From assembly GCA_050945515.1 (NCBI GenBank), contig JBMNTB010000004.1, positions 1 through 64,000 of the forward strand: a DNA stretch of 64,000 bases, given 5' to 3'. The DNA is from UBA1046 sp050945515. Lineage in GTDB: Bacteria; Bacillota; Clostridia; Saccharofermentanales; DTU023. This document shows positions 17,101 to 24,602 of this stretch, piece by piece. Both the position numbers and the translations under genes were made by a program. A model generated the notes under the pieces. That model did no database searches. It saw nothing but the letters and a program-made list of their open reading frames with translations, and was not told where the DNA came from. Within the stretch, counting starts at the first letter, position 1. Every line of letters starts with the position of its first letter.

Positions 17101-17441
17101 TGGGCCATCATTTCAATGGCATCATCCGTATTCTGCATTGAATTGAGCAAGAGCAAATCAAAGCCGGCAGCTAGGATGGCCCAAAACAAAATACAAAATT
17201 CAGGACCGTTGGGCAGCTTGAGGGCGACAAATTTTTCTTCGCTCTTAACCACTTCACGAATTTTTCCGGCACAGCCCATAACTTTCCGTTCATATTCCTC
17301 GTAGGAAAGCTGGACTAATTGCTCCTGCTTATAATATTCAAAAATATTCTTGCCACGGCCATTACGCATCATCATAGCGAAAAGATCGGCAAAATCTTGT
17401 GATACTTTCAAATCATGTATCAGTTTTTCAATTACATTCAT
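14121..17441 (-). CDS. adenylation (acyl-AMP ligase) - acyl carrier - alpha-oxoamine synthase fusion protein
   Basis: Three-domain biosynthetic protein of 1106 residues. Domain 1 (about 1-520) is an ANL adenylate-forming ligase: TSGTTG at 158-163, YGMTEG, TGDIG and a C-terminal Lys in STTRKVKRQ. Domain 2 (about 590-690) is an acyl/peptidyl carrier domain with GGDSLS; Ser640 is the phosphopantetheine site. Domain 3 (about 700-1106) is a PLP alpha-oxoamine synthase of the KBL/BioF/serine palmitoyltransferase family with SGSRLLAG, SHNS, DEAHS and GTLSKGLGACGGY; Lys954 would bind PLP. The expected chemistry is activation of a carboxylic acid, loading on the carrier and decarboxylative condensation with an amino acid to an alpha-aminoketone. 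ATG at 17441 (GAGGTG upstream) is preferred over a TTG four codons earlier. The acid and amino acid are unknown. The DUF554 gene follows. Confidence 0.88.
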   Translation of the reverse strand: MNVIEKLIHDLKVSQDFADLFAMMMRNGRGKNIFEYYKQEQLVQLSYEEYERKVMGCAGKIREVVKSEEKFVALKLPNGPEFCILFWAILAAGFDLLLLNSMQNTDDAIEMMAQAGTETLITDKLYEDFAYLAAADLIAEADSFPEETSWGDRIALCTSGTTGDARIFVHDSGCILNLATCLIRLSDQTDRWVRPGVNEKCLAFLPFHHIFGLMAVFMLTYVLGNTFIFIPSLAPEVILESCRKHRVTQVISIPLFWNAVVKGLYRRIRQIEGEKTVAAFDKMIDASLKAQAAGRKVPFYYAPKLKSIRNQLLGDDVYLGCSGGGYIPAQTLRVINGLGYYLSSGYGMTEGSIISVCNTEDIDLRCNGNVGRPFEPDNMMISPAGEILLRGRSIHIGVLKSGQFRAVDYTGDSWFPTGDIGRLVDGAIMIDGRLKEVIIGPSGENIYPDTVEANFQDLPGVQQMSVVGVRDGDYEYANLLLEVAPEADPAELDQAVKARMVKLPPSSAISNVLVSLAPLPLSTTRKVKRQLLSKQLNAGQWPVLTLSRYLEAKAAGMTISSDQQAAIPEVPTAPPPAAVGAADKAEPAPDTESGAKADADTISKEKIKETIRGFFAEALDIKLEEVTDNGHFVLDLGGDSLSSLTLLNLLEREYNIAIVDDQYYSCMNLNDITSLIHEHLSGTDYKPGRKAGISTDGRAKTPEERVDAFEKIREIKQFVQRSEQLLASSNMQNPYFISQESALKDVSYMGGREMINLGSYNYLAMSGDPEVNAAAIAAVEKYGTSASGSRLLAGEKDIHKDLEAAIARWKGTEDALVLVSGHATNVTFVGNFCGSGDLIIYDRLSHNSVIQGLMLSRARSRFFPHNDYEELENFLKEHRDEYEKVLIVVEGAYSMDGDVAPVPEFVRIKKKYGCFLMVDEAHSACVLGETGKGVDEYFDLAPSDIDIKMGTLSKGLGACGGYLAADKLLIDYLRYNLPGFTFSVGLSPALTGAVLKVLEIMERDNSRVKALQDNIAYFMKRAHEYGFNTCLAKDTAIIPIMIGPDDLAFKLSIEMLDDGIIVPPAIFPAVPMGQARLRYCLTSAHKPEQIDYALEMLRRRLAAAIM

Positions 17442-17519
17442 AAAACACCTCAAAGAAAGCCCTGCAGCTTACTGTACACACGGCAGACTATTTCTGCCGT
17501 CAACAGCTAAGCGTCAGGA

Positions 17520-18536
17520 CTATTTGTTTAGATACTCCAGATGAACATCAGCCCACAATCCAGGAGTTCCGCCTGTATGAATAAAAATGGCGGTATCGTC
17601 GGCAGTAGCTTCTTGTGCCAGAAAATCCAGGAAAGCTCTGGCTGCCTTACCGGTATAACAGGGATCGAGAAAAATTGCTTCCGTAATGGCAAATGTTTTC
17701 AGGGCAGAGTATGTCTTGTCATCCGGGATATTGTAGCCGAGCCCTGTATAAGGCTCCGTTGCCGGTCCATAATCAAGTACAAAGTCCTGCTCTGATGCGA
17801 TAATGTCATTGCGACCCAGCAACTCCGCCGCTTGCTGTATGAATTGCAGAATCCGTTCAGGCAGATTGATGTTCCCGGCCGGTATTACGGGAATGCCGCG
17901 GATCTGCAACTGATCCAGCCCTACCAGCTTTGCTCCCAGTGCTATACCTGCCAGTGTGCCGCCTGAACCCGCAGCGACAAAGAGATGGGTCGGAGTAATG
18001 CCGCTCGTCTTAATCTGCTCTGCCAGTTCCACCATCATCAGCACATAGCCCAGTGTGCCCAGAGCGTTACTGCCACCCATCGGAATCACAAATACTTTAT
18101 GACCGGCTGCCTCATATTCGGCGATGATTTCTTCGACATAAGTTCTCTTATGCCTATCTGCCACAAAGCGCAGATCAGCGTCCAGGAATTGATCCAAAAT
18201 CAAATTGCCGCTAAGGCGCTCCGGGGCCTCGCCATCCAAAACCAGAATAGATTTCAGGCCATAACGCGCCGCCACAGCCGCTGTCAGCCGGCCATGATTG
18301 GTCTGCGGACCGCCGAAAGTCAGTAAAGTATCTGCCCCGGCGTCCAGAGCCGCGCACAGATGAAACTCCAGTTTCCTGATCTTGTTACCGCCCAGACCGA
18401 CATCGGTCAGGTCATCCCGCTTAATCCAAAGTGATGGTATACCATGCTTAGAACCCAAGCGGGAGAGTTGCTGGAAAGGTGTCGGGAAATTCCCGATACG
18501 AATCCTCTGTCCCAGCACCTCTGTATACTTAATCAT
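17520..18536 (-). CDS. PLP-dependent D-cysteine desulfhydrase / ACC deaminase family enzyme
   Basis: Fold-type II PLP enzyme of 338 residues. The PLP lysine lies in GLGGNKIRKLEFHL, followed by TFGGPQTNHGR and a glycine-rich phosphate-binding segment AAGSGGTLAG. Family members (DcyD, ACC deaminase, L-cysteate sulfo-lyase) eliminate or deaminate small amino acids; the sequence alone does not tell which. ATG at 18536 has AGGAGG 5-6 bases upstream and is preferred to an extended N-terminus. It lies 78 bp before the three-domain fusion on the same strand, so the two may be cotranscribed. Confidence 0.85.
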   Translation of the reverse strand: MIKYTEVLGQRIRIGNFPTPFQQLSRLGSKHGIPSLWIKRDDLTDVGLGGNKIRKLEFHLCAALDAGADTLLTFGGPQTNHGRLTAAVAARYGLKSILVLDGEAPERLSGNLILDQFLDADLRFVADRHKRTYVEEIIAEYEAAGHKVFVIPMGGSNALGTLGYVLMMVELAEQIKTSGITPTHLFVAAGSGGTLAGIALGAKLVGLDQLQIRGIPVIPAGNINLPERILQFIQQAAELLGRNDIIASEQDFVLDYGPATEPYTGLGYNIPDDKTYSALKTFAITEAIFLDPCYTGKAARAFLDFLAQEATADDTAIFIHTGGTPGLWADVHLEYLNK

Positions 18537-18882
18537 AATTCCTCCTACGTCTGTTTGCTTGTCCTTGCAGATTTTACAACGGGGAACCACCCCCCCTCAT
18601 CAGTGCCAAATCGCATAAGAACACAGAATCGTAAACTTTTAATGATTATAACATGTTCGAAATTGTTAATTGAAAAATTACTGTTAATATCAGATCACTA
18701 TTAATGATCAGTATGATCCGGAACTACGCGCCATAAGAAAATACCACCGTGACCGCAGCCGATTGCTCTCTCAGTTATAATAGTTGGAAATTAGCTCGTG
18801 ACAGGAAAATTATAACGGTGAACGGGACGGACAAGTATTAAACAGGCATTTTTTTTGCTTGAGAGGAATGGTTTAGAATATC
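18537..18882. other. 346-bp gap between divergent genes
   Basis: AT-rich in its middle part. It should hold the promoters of the PLP enzyme (minus) and the nuclease operon (plus). I find no convincing consensus promoter, RNA structure or reading frame. Confidence 0.4.
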
Positions 18883-19596
18883 TTGCATTGGAACGCCTTG
18901 AGAAAAGAGCACACAAACCGTACTGCTGCATCTGCTGCACCGGATCACAGACGGCAATGTTTAGGTTGCGCTTGCAGAACACTATTTCTGCTTGTCGCCC
19001 TGTCCGCTGTCCTCAGTCTCAGCTCTGGCTGCACCGATAGTCCTCCGCCGTCATTTACTGTTTTTAAGTCGGAAACCGATCTTACCTCGGAAACCTCAAT
19101 ATCGGCCGACCTGACTGACAGCGCCGGGACAGTAAACGGTGAAACCGACACTCAGAACCGGGATTTGCCCGCAAATTGGTTCAAACCTGATGAAGCAAGT
19201 TATTTCCCCGTCGTCAAAGTCGTGGACGGTGATACTGTCATGGTCGAAATCTCAGGCCAGCGCCGCAAATTGCGTTTGATTGGAATAGATGCTCCGGAAT
19301 CAGTACATAGTGATCCTCAGGAAAATACGACAGAGGGAGCGGCCGCCTCTGACTTCCTCCGTGCCCTGCTCTCTGACCGGGAAGTGCGGCTCGAATATGA
19401 CGTCAGCTATCTCGATCGTTTTGGTCGTGACCTGTGCTATCTCTATTTGCCGGACGGAACTTTTGTCAATGAAATGATTGTGCGGAACGGCCATGCCAAA
19501 CTATTGACCATTCCCCCCAATATCAAATATGCTGACATCCTGAGACAAGCTCAGGCAGCGGCCCAAGAAGACCGCCTGGGCATCTGGGGGGACTGA
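18883..19596 (+). CDS. thermonuclease-family (SNase-like) lipoprotein
   Basis: Staphylococcal-nuclease-like protein, probably exported and lipid-anchored. A hydrophobic core (TLFLLVALSAVLSLSSGC) ends in a lipobox-like SSGC, then a Ser/Thr/Asp-rich linker, then the SNase domain from about residue 108: VVDGDTVMV, RLIGIDAPES, YDVSYLDRFGRDL and LLTIPPNIKYAD. The active-site Asp and Arg residues of the family appear present. Likely role is degrading extracellular nucleic acid. The start is uncertain: TTG at 18883 gives a long basic leader, and TTG at 18898 is an alternative; neither has a strong ribosome site. The stop codon abuts the ATG of azlC. Confidence 0.8.
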   Translation: MHWNALRKEHTNRTAASAAPDHRRQCLGCACRTLFLLVALSAVLSLSSGCTDSPPPSFTVFKSETDLTSETSISADLTDSAGTVNGETDTQNRDLPANWFKPDEASYFPVVKVVDGDTVMVEISGQRRKLRLIGIDAPESVHSDPQENTTEGAAASDFLRALLSDREVRLEYDVSYLDRFGRDLCYLYLPDGTFVNEMIVRNGHAKLLTIPPNIKYADILRQAQAAAQEDRLGIWGD

Positions 19597-20307
19597 ATGG
19601 AAAAGAGCCGTTCAAACTACAGAAGAGGATTGCTGGCCGGTATACCGATAGCACTGGGCTACTTTGCTGTCGGGCTGACTTTCGGCATTTATGCGCAAAG
19701 TACTGGTTTTACACCACTTCAGGCTACCCTTACCTCTCTCTCCAATCTCTCCTCTACCGGACAGCTGGCGGGGGTCAATATCATCTCCCGCCTCGGCGGT
19801 TATGTCGAGCTGGCTACAGCGATTCTCATCATCAATATGCGCTATCTGCTGATGTCTTTTTCTTTGGTGACAAAAATCGATCCCAAGCTCTCCACTGCTA
19901 AAAGAATGCTGATCAGCTTTGCCATAACCGATGAAATATATGCAGTTTCCAGCCAGGAAAAGGGCATTCTGGATGAGCGCTTCTTCTGCGGTCTGATGAC
20001 GCTACCCATCCTGGGTTGGACCTCAGGCACACTGATCGGCTCTTCTCTCGGACCCATCTTGCCGCCCTTGATTGCCAGCGCCTTCGGCATCGCTATTTAC
20101 TGTATGTTCATCGCCATTATTGTGCCGCCGGCGCGCAACAATTCTAAGCTGCTATTGATAATTCTGGCCAGCATCACCTTAAATCTGCTCTTCCTCAAGC
20201 TGCCGCTGCTGAAGAATCTGGCGTCCGGCTGGCGCCTGACCATAGTAGCGGTAATCGCCGCCGGGGCGGCCGCCATAATCTGGCCCAAGGAGGCAGTAGA
20301 TGAGTGA
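19597..20307 (+). CDS. azlC: AzlC family branched-chain amino acid exporter subunit
   Basis: Large membrane subunit (236 residues) of the AzlCD exporter for branched-chain amino acids or analogues. It has the typical opening GLLAGIPIALGYFAVGLTFGIYA, the INMRYLLMSFSL segment and FAITDEIYAV. Its ATG directly follows the nuclease TGA, and its end overlaps azlD by 8 bp, so translation is coupled. Confidence 0.92.
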   Translation: MEKSRSNYRRGLLAGIPIALGYFAVGLTFGIYAQSTGFTPLQATLTSLSNLSSTGQLAGVNIISRLGGYVELATAILIINMRYLLMSFSLVTKIDPKLSTAKRMLISFAITDEIYAVSSQEKGILDERFFCGLMTLPILGWTSGTLIGSSLGPILPPLIASAFGIAIYCMFIAIIVPPARNNSKLLLIILASITLNLLFLKLPLLKNLASGWRLTIVAVIAAGAAAIIWPKEAVDE

Positions 20308-20617
20308 GGAGAGGATTTTTGTCGGAATCCTGGTGATGGCGGCTGCGACATATCTGCCGCGGGTCTTGCCTATGCTATTGTTGCGCCGGCCGATCCGGAA
20401 TTTGCGCCTACTGGCCTTTTTTGAATACGTGCCGTTTGCCGTCATAGCTGCCATGACTTTCCCGGATATTCTCTCTTCGACCGCTAATTTGCCCTCAGCC
20501 CTGGTGGGAGCAGGCATCGCTCTGCTTTTAGCCTGGCTGCGCAATTCATTGTTCACTGTAGCCCTGGGCGGCATGGCCGGCGTAATGCTGACGGAACTGA
20601 TCCAATCCTTACTCTAA
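20300..20617 (+). CDS. azlD: AzlD family branched-chain amino acid exporter subunit
   Basis: Small partner of AzlC, 105 residues with about four membrane segments. Recognised by size, position and the motifs AAATYLPRVLPMLLL and FFEYVPFAVIAAMTFPD. AAGGAGG within the end of azlC serves as its ribosome site. Confidence 0.92.
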   Translation: MSEERIFVGILVMAAATYLPRVLPMLLLRRPIRNLRLLAFFEYVPFAVIAAMTFPDILSSTANLPSALVGAGIALLLAWLRNSLFTVALGGMAGVMLTELIQSLL

Positions 20618-20677
20618 GTCCGGTTGACAAAAACTCTGCCGGTTTGTACGCTGACTGTAATCTAAAATCAACCGGAC
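20618..20677 (+). promoter_or_regulatory. inverted-repeat-flanked promoter upstream of the ATP-grasp gene
   Basis: GTCCGGTTGA (20618-20627) and TCAACCGGAC (20668-20677) are perfect 10-bp arms 40 bp apart. TTGACA (20624-20629) and TACGCT (20647-20652), 17 bp apart, form a plausible promoter, with the left arm overlapping the -35 box. A weak long-range hairpin ending azlD is an alternative reading, but there is no U-run. Confidence 0.4.
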
Positions 20678-20711
20678 ATAGGCTCACTCAATCCTACAGC
20701 TAAGGAGCAGT

Positions 20712-21932
20712 ATGAATACTTCCCGTCCTTTCCTGCCCGTCATCCTTGGCACTGATATCAATACTTACGGCATGGCTCGCTCTTTCCATGAAGCATACGG
20801 TCTGCGTTCACTTGCCTTAGGCCGGCTGCGCCAATATGCAACATCCGATTCGGCCATTCTCGACGTCAATGTCTATCCAAACTTTGATACCGACCCGACT
20901 TTCCGCAAGCAAATGCTGCAAATAGGTCAGGAGCTCAGCCGGCGCGGTCTGCCTCTGCTGCTGGTCCCCTGCTCGGATACCTATGTTGAACTTGTAAGCA
21001 GAAACCGTGAAATATTGGAACCATATTTTCTCTTCAACTGTGTGTCGGAAGAACTGCGCCAAAAACTTGAGAATAAGCAAGACTTCTACCGCAGCTGTGC
21101 CGAACATGGACTGCCCTGTCCGGAGACCGCAGTCGTCAACAAATACTCCTTCCGCACTGTAGAATTGCCCTTCGACTTCCCGATCGCCGTCAAGGCCGAT
21201 GACAGCATCGCTTATTTCCATCTGCACTTTGCCGACAAGAAAAAAGCTTATCAAGCTGCAAATCGAACGGAGCTGATGCAAATTCTGGAAACTATTTATG
21301 AGGCAGGCTACAGCGGCGACATGATTCTGCAGGACTTTATCCCCGGAGGCATGGAGAACATGTATGTCTTGAATGCCTATGTCGACCGGACAGGCCGGGT
21401 ACGCATGACCTGCACCGCCCGCTGCGCTTTGGACGAATGCCTCCCTGCCGATATCGGCAATTACAATGCTCTGATCAGCGGCGATTATCCCGCAGTTGAT
21501 GCCCAATGCAAGTCTTATCTGGAGCAGATCAACTACCGTGGCTTCGCCAACTTTGACCTTAAGTACGACCATCGCGATGGCCGGTACAAAGTCTTTGAAC
21601 TCAATCTAAGGCAAGGCAGATCCAGTTTCTATACAACTGCCGCCGGCACTAATTTGGCCACTTGGCTCGCCGCTGATTTGCTTGGCGAAGGCGCTATAAA
21701 ATATGTTCGCTGCACAGAGGAATATTTATGGCTGAACGTAGCTAAGAGAGTATTGCTCAACTATGCACCCTCTGCATTGAAGCCCGATCTCAAGCGACTG
21801 CTAAAAATAAAAAAGGTCAGCTATACACTGGATTATGCTCAGGATCGTTCATTGCGAAGACGCTTATCGCTGCTGAGGCGTAAATTATCAACACTCCGTT
21901 ATTATCCGCATTTTTGCAGCAAAGAAAAATAA
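20712..21932 (+). CDS. ATP-grasp ligase, D-aspartate ligase-like
   Basis: ATP-grasp enzyme of 406 residues. The opening FLPVILGTDINTYGMARSFH matches my memory of the D-aspartate ligase (Asl) of Enterococcus faecium and related carboxylate-amine ligases, which adds beta-linked D-Asp to the lysine of peptidoglycan precursors. ATP-grasp features include FPIAVKADDS, MILQDFIPGG and a metal-binding FELNLRQGRSSFY. A basic C-terminal tail (RSLRRRLSLLRRK) may bring it to the membrane. An aspartate racemase gene at 41878 could supply D-Asp. AAGGAGC precedes the ATG. Another amino acid as cosubstrate is possible. Confidence 0.72.
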   Translation: MNTSRPFLPVILGTDINTYGMARSFHEAYGLRSLALGRLRQYATSDSAILDVNVYPNFDTDPTFRKQMLQIGQELSRRGLPLLLVPCSDTYVELVSRNREILEPYFLFNCVSEELRQKLENKQDFYRSCAEHGLPCPETAVVNKYSFRTVELPFDFPIAVKADDSIAYFHLHFADKKKAYQAANRTELMQILETIYEAGYSGDMILQDFIPGGMENMYVLNAYVDRTGRVRMTCTARCALDECLPADIGNYNALISGDYPAVDAQCKSYLEQINYRGFANFDLKYDHRDGRYKVFELNLRQGRSSFYTTAAGTNLATWLAADLLGEGAIKYVRCTEEYLWLNVAKRVLLNYAPSALKPDLKRLLKIKKVSYTLDYAQDRSLRRRLSLLRRKLSTLRYYPHFCSKEK

Positions 21933-21950
21933 TCGCCGGAAATAATAATC

Positions 21951-23204
21951 TTAAGGAGTTCCAGTGCGATCGTTGTCGTCAGCATCAGAGCCGATGACTT
22001 CAGAGGCCGGCTCGTTCCCTGCCAAATTCCGTTTCCGCCGCGGCTTTTCAGCCTCACTCATTATTCGTTCAATACCGTCAGCCGGTTTCTTACTGGTTTT
22101 GAATTCGACATCTTCCTTTACCAGATGATAAATCGTCGCTAAGATCGGAACAGCAATTAAAATGCCGAACACTCCGCCTATGCCGCCGCCGACAACAACG
22201 GCCAGAAGCACCCAATGTGCGGCCAGACCGACACGAGTTCCCACAATCTTCGGATAGATGAGATTGCCCTCGATCTGTTGCAGGATAATCAGAAAGATGG
22301 AAAAGATCAGGGCTTTGAGCGGGCTGACAGTGATAATTAAAATGATACCGACAATATTGCCGATATAGGCTCCCAGTATCGGGATTAAAGCTGTAATACC
22401 AACCACACTCGCCACGACCGGTACAAACGGCAGACGCAGAATGAGCATGCCGATCGCCGTCAGAATTCCAAGAACAAAGGCACTGAGAAACTGCCCGCCG
22501 AAATATTTGGCAAAAGTCTCATTGGCTACGATCAAAACATGTGAGATTGAAATATTAAGCCGATCGGGCAAATAAGCATATCCCAGTCTCTTAAATTGCT
22601 TGACCAGTCTTTCTTTATTGGCCAGCAGATAGATAGCAAACATAATAGATAGAACCAGATCCATGAAATGAGACAAAACTTTACCGGCAATACCGATCAG
22701 ATTGCCGACCCAATTTTGGATCAGTGTCATTCCTTTGCTGATCATACTGTTGAAATCGAAGTCAGAGAAGAGAATTTTCTCCCGCAGCGCATCCGGTAAG
22801 AAATCGCTTTCTCGAACCCATTCTATAAATCGGACATAGGCTCTGGGCAAGCCTTCGGAAACTATGCTAATCGCTTTGATCATCTGCGGAATCACCAGGC
22901 CCAGGATCAGTGCAATCACGCCCAGCACTATCAGAATGGACAAGAGGAGTGAAACACCGCGCCGGCTTCTCTTGACCAGGGGGTGGTCGCTGTTGGGGAA
23001 GTATAGTCTTTCGACTCTGACCAGAAGTAAATTGAGTGCAAAGGCCAGCAGGCTGCCAATAATAATCGGCCTCAGAATAGCCAAGAGTCTTCGCCCCAAA
23101 CTGACAACATCACCCAAATATAGCGCCAGGATCGCAAATGCGCCTAAGGCGATCAGGATATAGAGCCAACTGTTAAAAAACTCTTTGGTATTCCGCCTTC
23201 TCAT
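21951..23204 (-). CDS. AI-2E family transporter (PerM/UPF0118)
   Basis: Membrane protein of 417 residues with about 7-8 hydrophobic segments of the AI-2E/PerM exporter family. Recognised from LSIMFAIYLLANKERLVKQFK, VPVVASVVGITALIPILGAYIGN and the QIEGNLIYPKIVG signature. Members include Na+(Li+)/H+ antiporters and signal exporters, so the substrate is open. The C-terminal 60 residues are hydrophilic and charged. Its ATG overlaps the stop of the TIGR01440 gene by one base. Confidence 0.88.
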   Translation of the reverse strand: MRRRNTKEFFNSWLYILIALGAFAILALYLGDVVSLGRRLLAILRPIIIGSLLAFALNLLLVRVERLYFPNSDHPLVKRSRRGVSLLLSILIVLGVIALILGLVIPQMIKAISIVSEGLPRAYVRFIEWVRESDFLPDALREKILFSDFDFNSMISKGMTLIQNWVGNLIGIAGKVLSHFMDLVLSIMFAIYLLANKERLVKQFKRLGYAYLPDRLNISISHVLIVANETFAKYFGGQFLSAFVLGILTAIGMLILRLPFVPVVASVVGITALIPILGAYIGNIVGIILIITVSPLKALIFSIFLIILQQIEGNLIYPKIVGTRVGLAAHWVLLAVVVGGGIGGVFGILIAVPILATIYHLVKEDVEFKTSKKPADGIERIMSEAEKPRRKRNLAGNEPASEVIGSDADDNDRTGTP

Positions 23205-23848
23205 TAATCCCTTTTATAGCCTCTAGCCAATCCCTCATCATATTTTGCCCGGCCGCCACCGATAAATCTCGGCCGCGTACGTGCCGCAGTAAGATGAGCA
23301 AAGCCGATGCTTTTGACCTGCAATCTAACTGATACCACTACATCTTTTAAGTGCATACCGATAAAAGTATCGCCAATATCGATTCCGGCATCAGCTTGAA
23401 CCTTTTCAATTGCCACAGGATGGTGCATTGTCTCATAGGCTCTGGTAGCAAATGATCCGCCACCTTTGGCCCAGGGCACGACATTGACAATTTCTTTGTC
23501 CGGAACGACCTCACGTTCAATAATTATACAACGATTTACATGCTCACAGCATTGTGCGGCAATATGCATGCCGTTTTCTTGCAGCACGCCGTTCACGGTA
23601 TCATAAATTACCTCTGCTATTTCCTTGCTCGGATAGGAACCAATATGATGACCACCGACTTCGCTGCTCGAACATCCCACCACGACAATCATTCCGGGCT
23701 GCAGATTGGCCTTTGCAATAAATTCGGTAACAGCGGATAAAGTTTCCTGCTTGATCTGTGCCAAAAAATCCTTGTCCTCATGGCGCAGAACATCAACTGT
23801 CCCCTGCTCACCGGCTATATTTTCCGCCTTGACTGCTTCATCTTTCAT
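23204..23848 (-). CDS. TIGR01440/UPF0340 (YwlG) family protein
   Basis: Conserved cytoplasmic protein of 214 residues. The family is recognised from VVGCSSSEVGGHHIGSYPS, AQCCEHVNRCIIIE and IGDTFIGMHLK. No function is established; members occur widely in Bacillota. It sits between an ECF S component and the AI-2E-type exporter and overlaps the latter by one base, so they are cotranscribed. Confidence 0.88.
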   Translation of the reverse strand: MKDEAVKAENIAGEQGTVDVLRHEDKDFLAQIKQETLSAVTEFIAKANLQPGMIVVVGCSSSEVGGHHIGSYPSKEIAEVIYDTVNGVLQENGMHIAAQCCEHVNRCIIIEREVVPDKEIVNVVPWAKGGGSFATRAYETMHHPVAIEKVQADAGIDIGDTFIGMHLKDVVVSVRLQVKSIGFAHLTAARTRPRFIGGGRAKYDEGLARGYKRD

Positions 23849-23902
23849 GCCACTCGCCTTCCTTTCTGATTCCTTTCTAAATTGTACAATAATCCAAACT
23901 AC

Positions 23903-24553
23903 TTATGCAGACAAACGTGATCTGATATAGGGATGGCGCTCCAAGAGAGTAATGATGGCAAAACCGGCAACCAGGCCAAAAGCCCCCTGCCCTAAATTGC
24001 CGGGAACACCCGCCAGAGCACCGGGTCCCATGCCCAAAATGATCGCTTCATAAATAAAATAACCCAAAACCATAAATAATTCGCCGACCGTGCCACTGAT
24101 AATCCTGGCCAGAATACGCCCACCACTGCCCTTGAACTTCAAAGCGGAGAATAAAGTAGCCGCGATCAGTGCCACCAGTCCTTTGATGATCAAGGTACCC
24201 GGAGCAAACATGGTATAGCCGGCAATCAGATCGGCCAGCATTGAGCCGATGCCTGCTGCGGCAGACCCATAGACCGGACCTAAAACCCAGGCCGAAACCA
24301 GAACTACCACATCGCCCATATTGAGAAAACCGCGGGAGGGAGTTGGGATTTGCACCAACAAAGTCGCCACTGTGGTCAGAGCTGCCAACATGCCCGCTGC
24401 CACCAGTTTTTGTAGCTGATTTAGACCGCCTTGGCTCTCAGCTTGATAACGACCCTCCGATTTCAGACGCTTCAATTCCTCAACCTTGCCTGCGCCGGAA
24501 CCAGGCGAGGCAGAATTATCCATTTCACTATGTTTTTGATTGTTTTTTGACAA
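23903..24553 (-). CDS. ECF transporter S component
   Basis: Substrate-binding membrane subunit of an energy-coupling-factor vitamin or metabolite importer, 216 residues. After a 45-residue hydrophilic N-terminus come about six helices with the pattern GMLAALTTVATLLVQIPTPS, GDVVVLVSAWVLGPVYG, MLADLIAGY and LIIKGLVALIAA. The shared A, A' and T components are not in this window. No riboswitch is visible in the short upstream gap, so the substrate cannot be read from regulation. Confidence 0.85.
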   Translation of the reverse strand: MSKNNQKHSEMDNSASPGSGAGKVEELKRLKSEGRYQAESQGGLNQLQKLVAAGMLAALTTVATLLVQIPTPSRGFLNMGDVVVLVSAWVLGPVYGSAAAGIGSMLADLIAGYTMFAPGTLIIKGLVALIAATLFSALKFKGSGGRILARIISGTVGELFMVLGYFIYEAIILGMGPGALAGVPGNLGQGAFGLVAGFAIITLLERHPYIRSRLSA

Positions 24554-24602
24554 AGTTAATAATCCTTTCTTGGTTTCTTTTCATACTCTTTCTATTCTTA
24601 CT

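Noticed and set aside
20817..21572. Minus-strand open frame of 251 codons
   Set aside because: Antisense to the ATP-grasp gene, whose conserved motifs are in the plus frame; no ribosome site or family.
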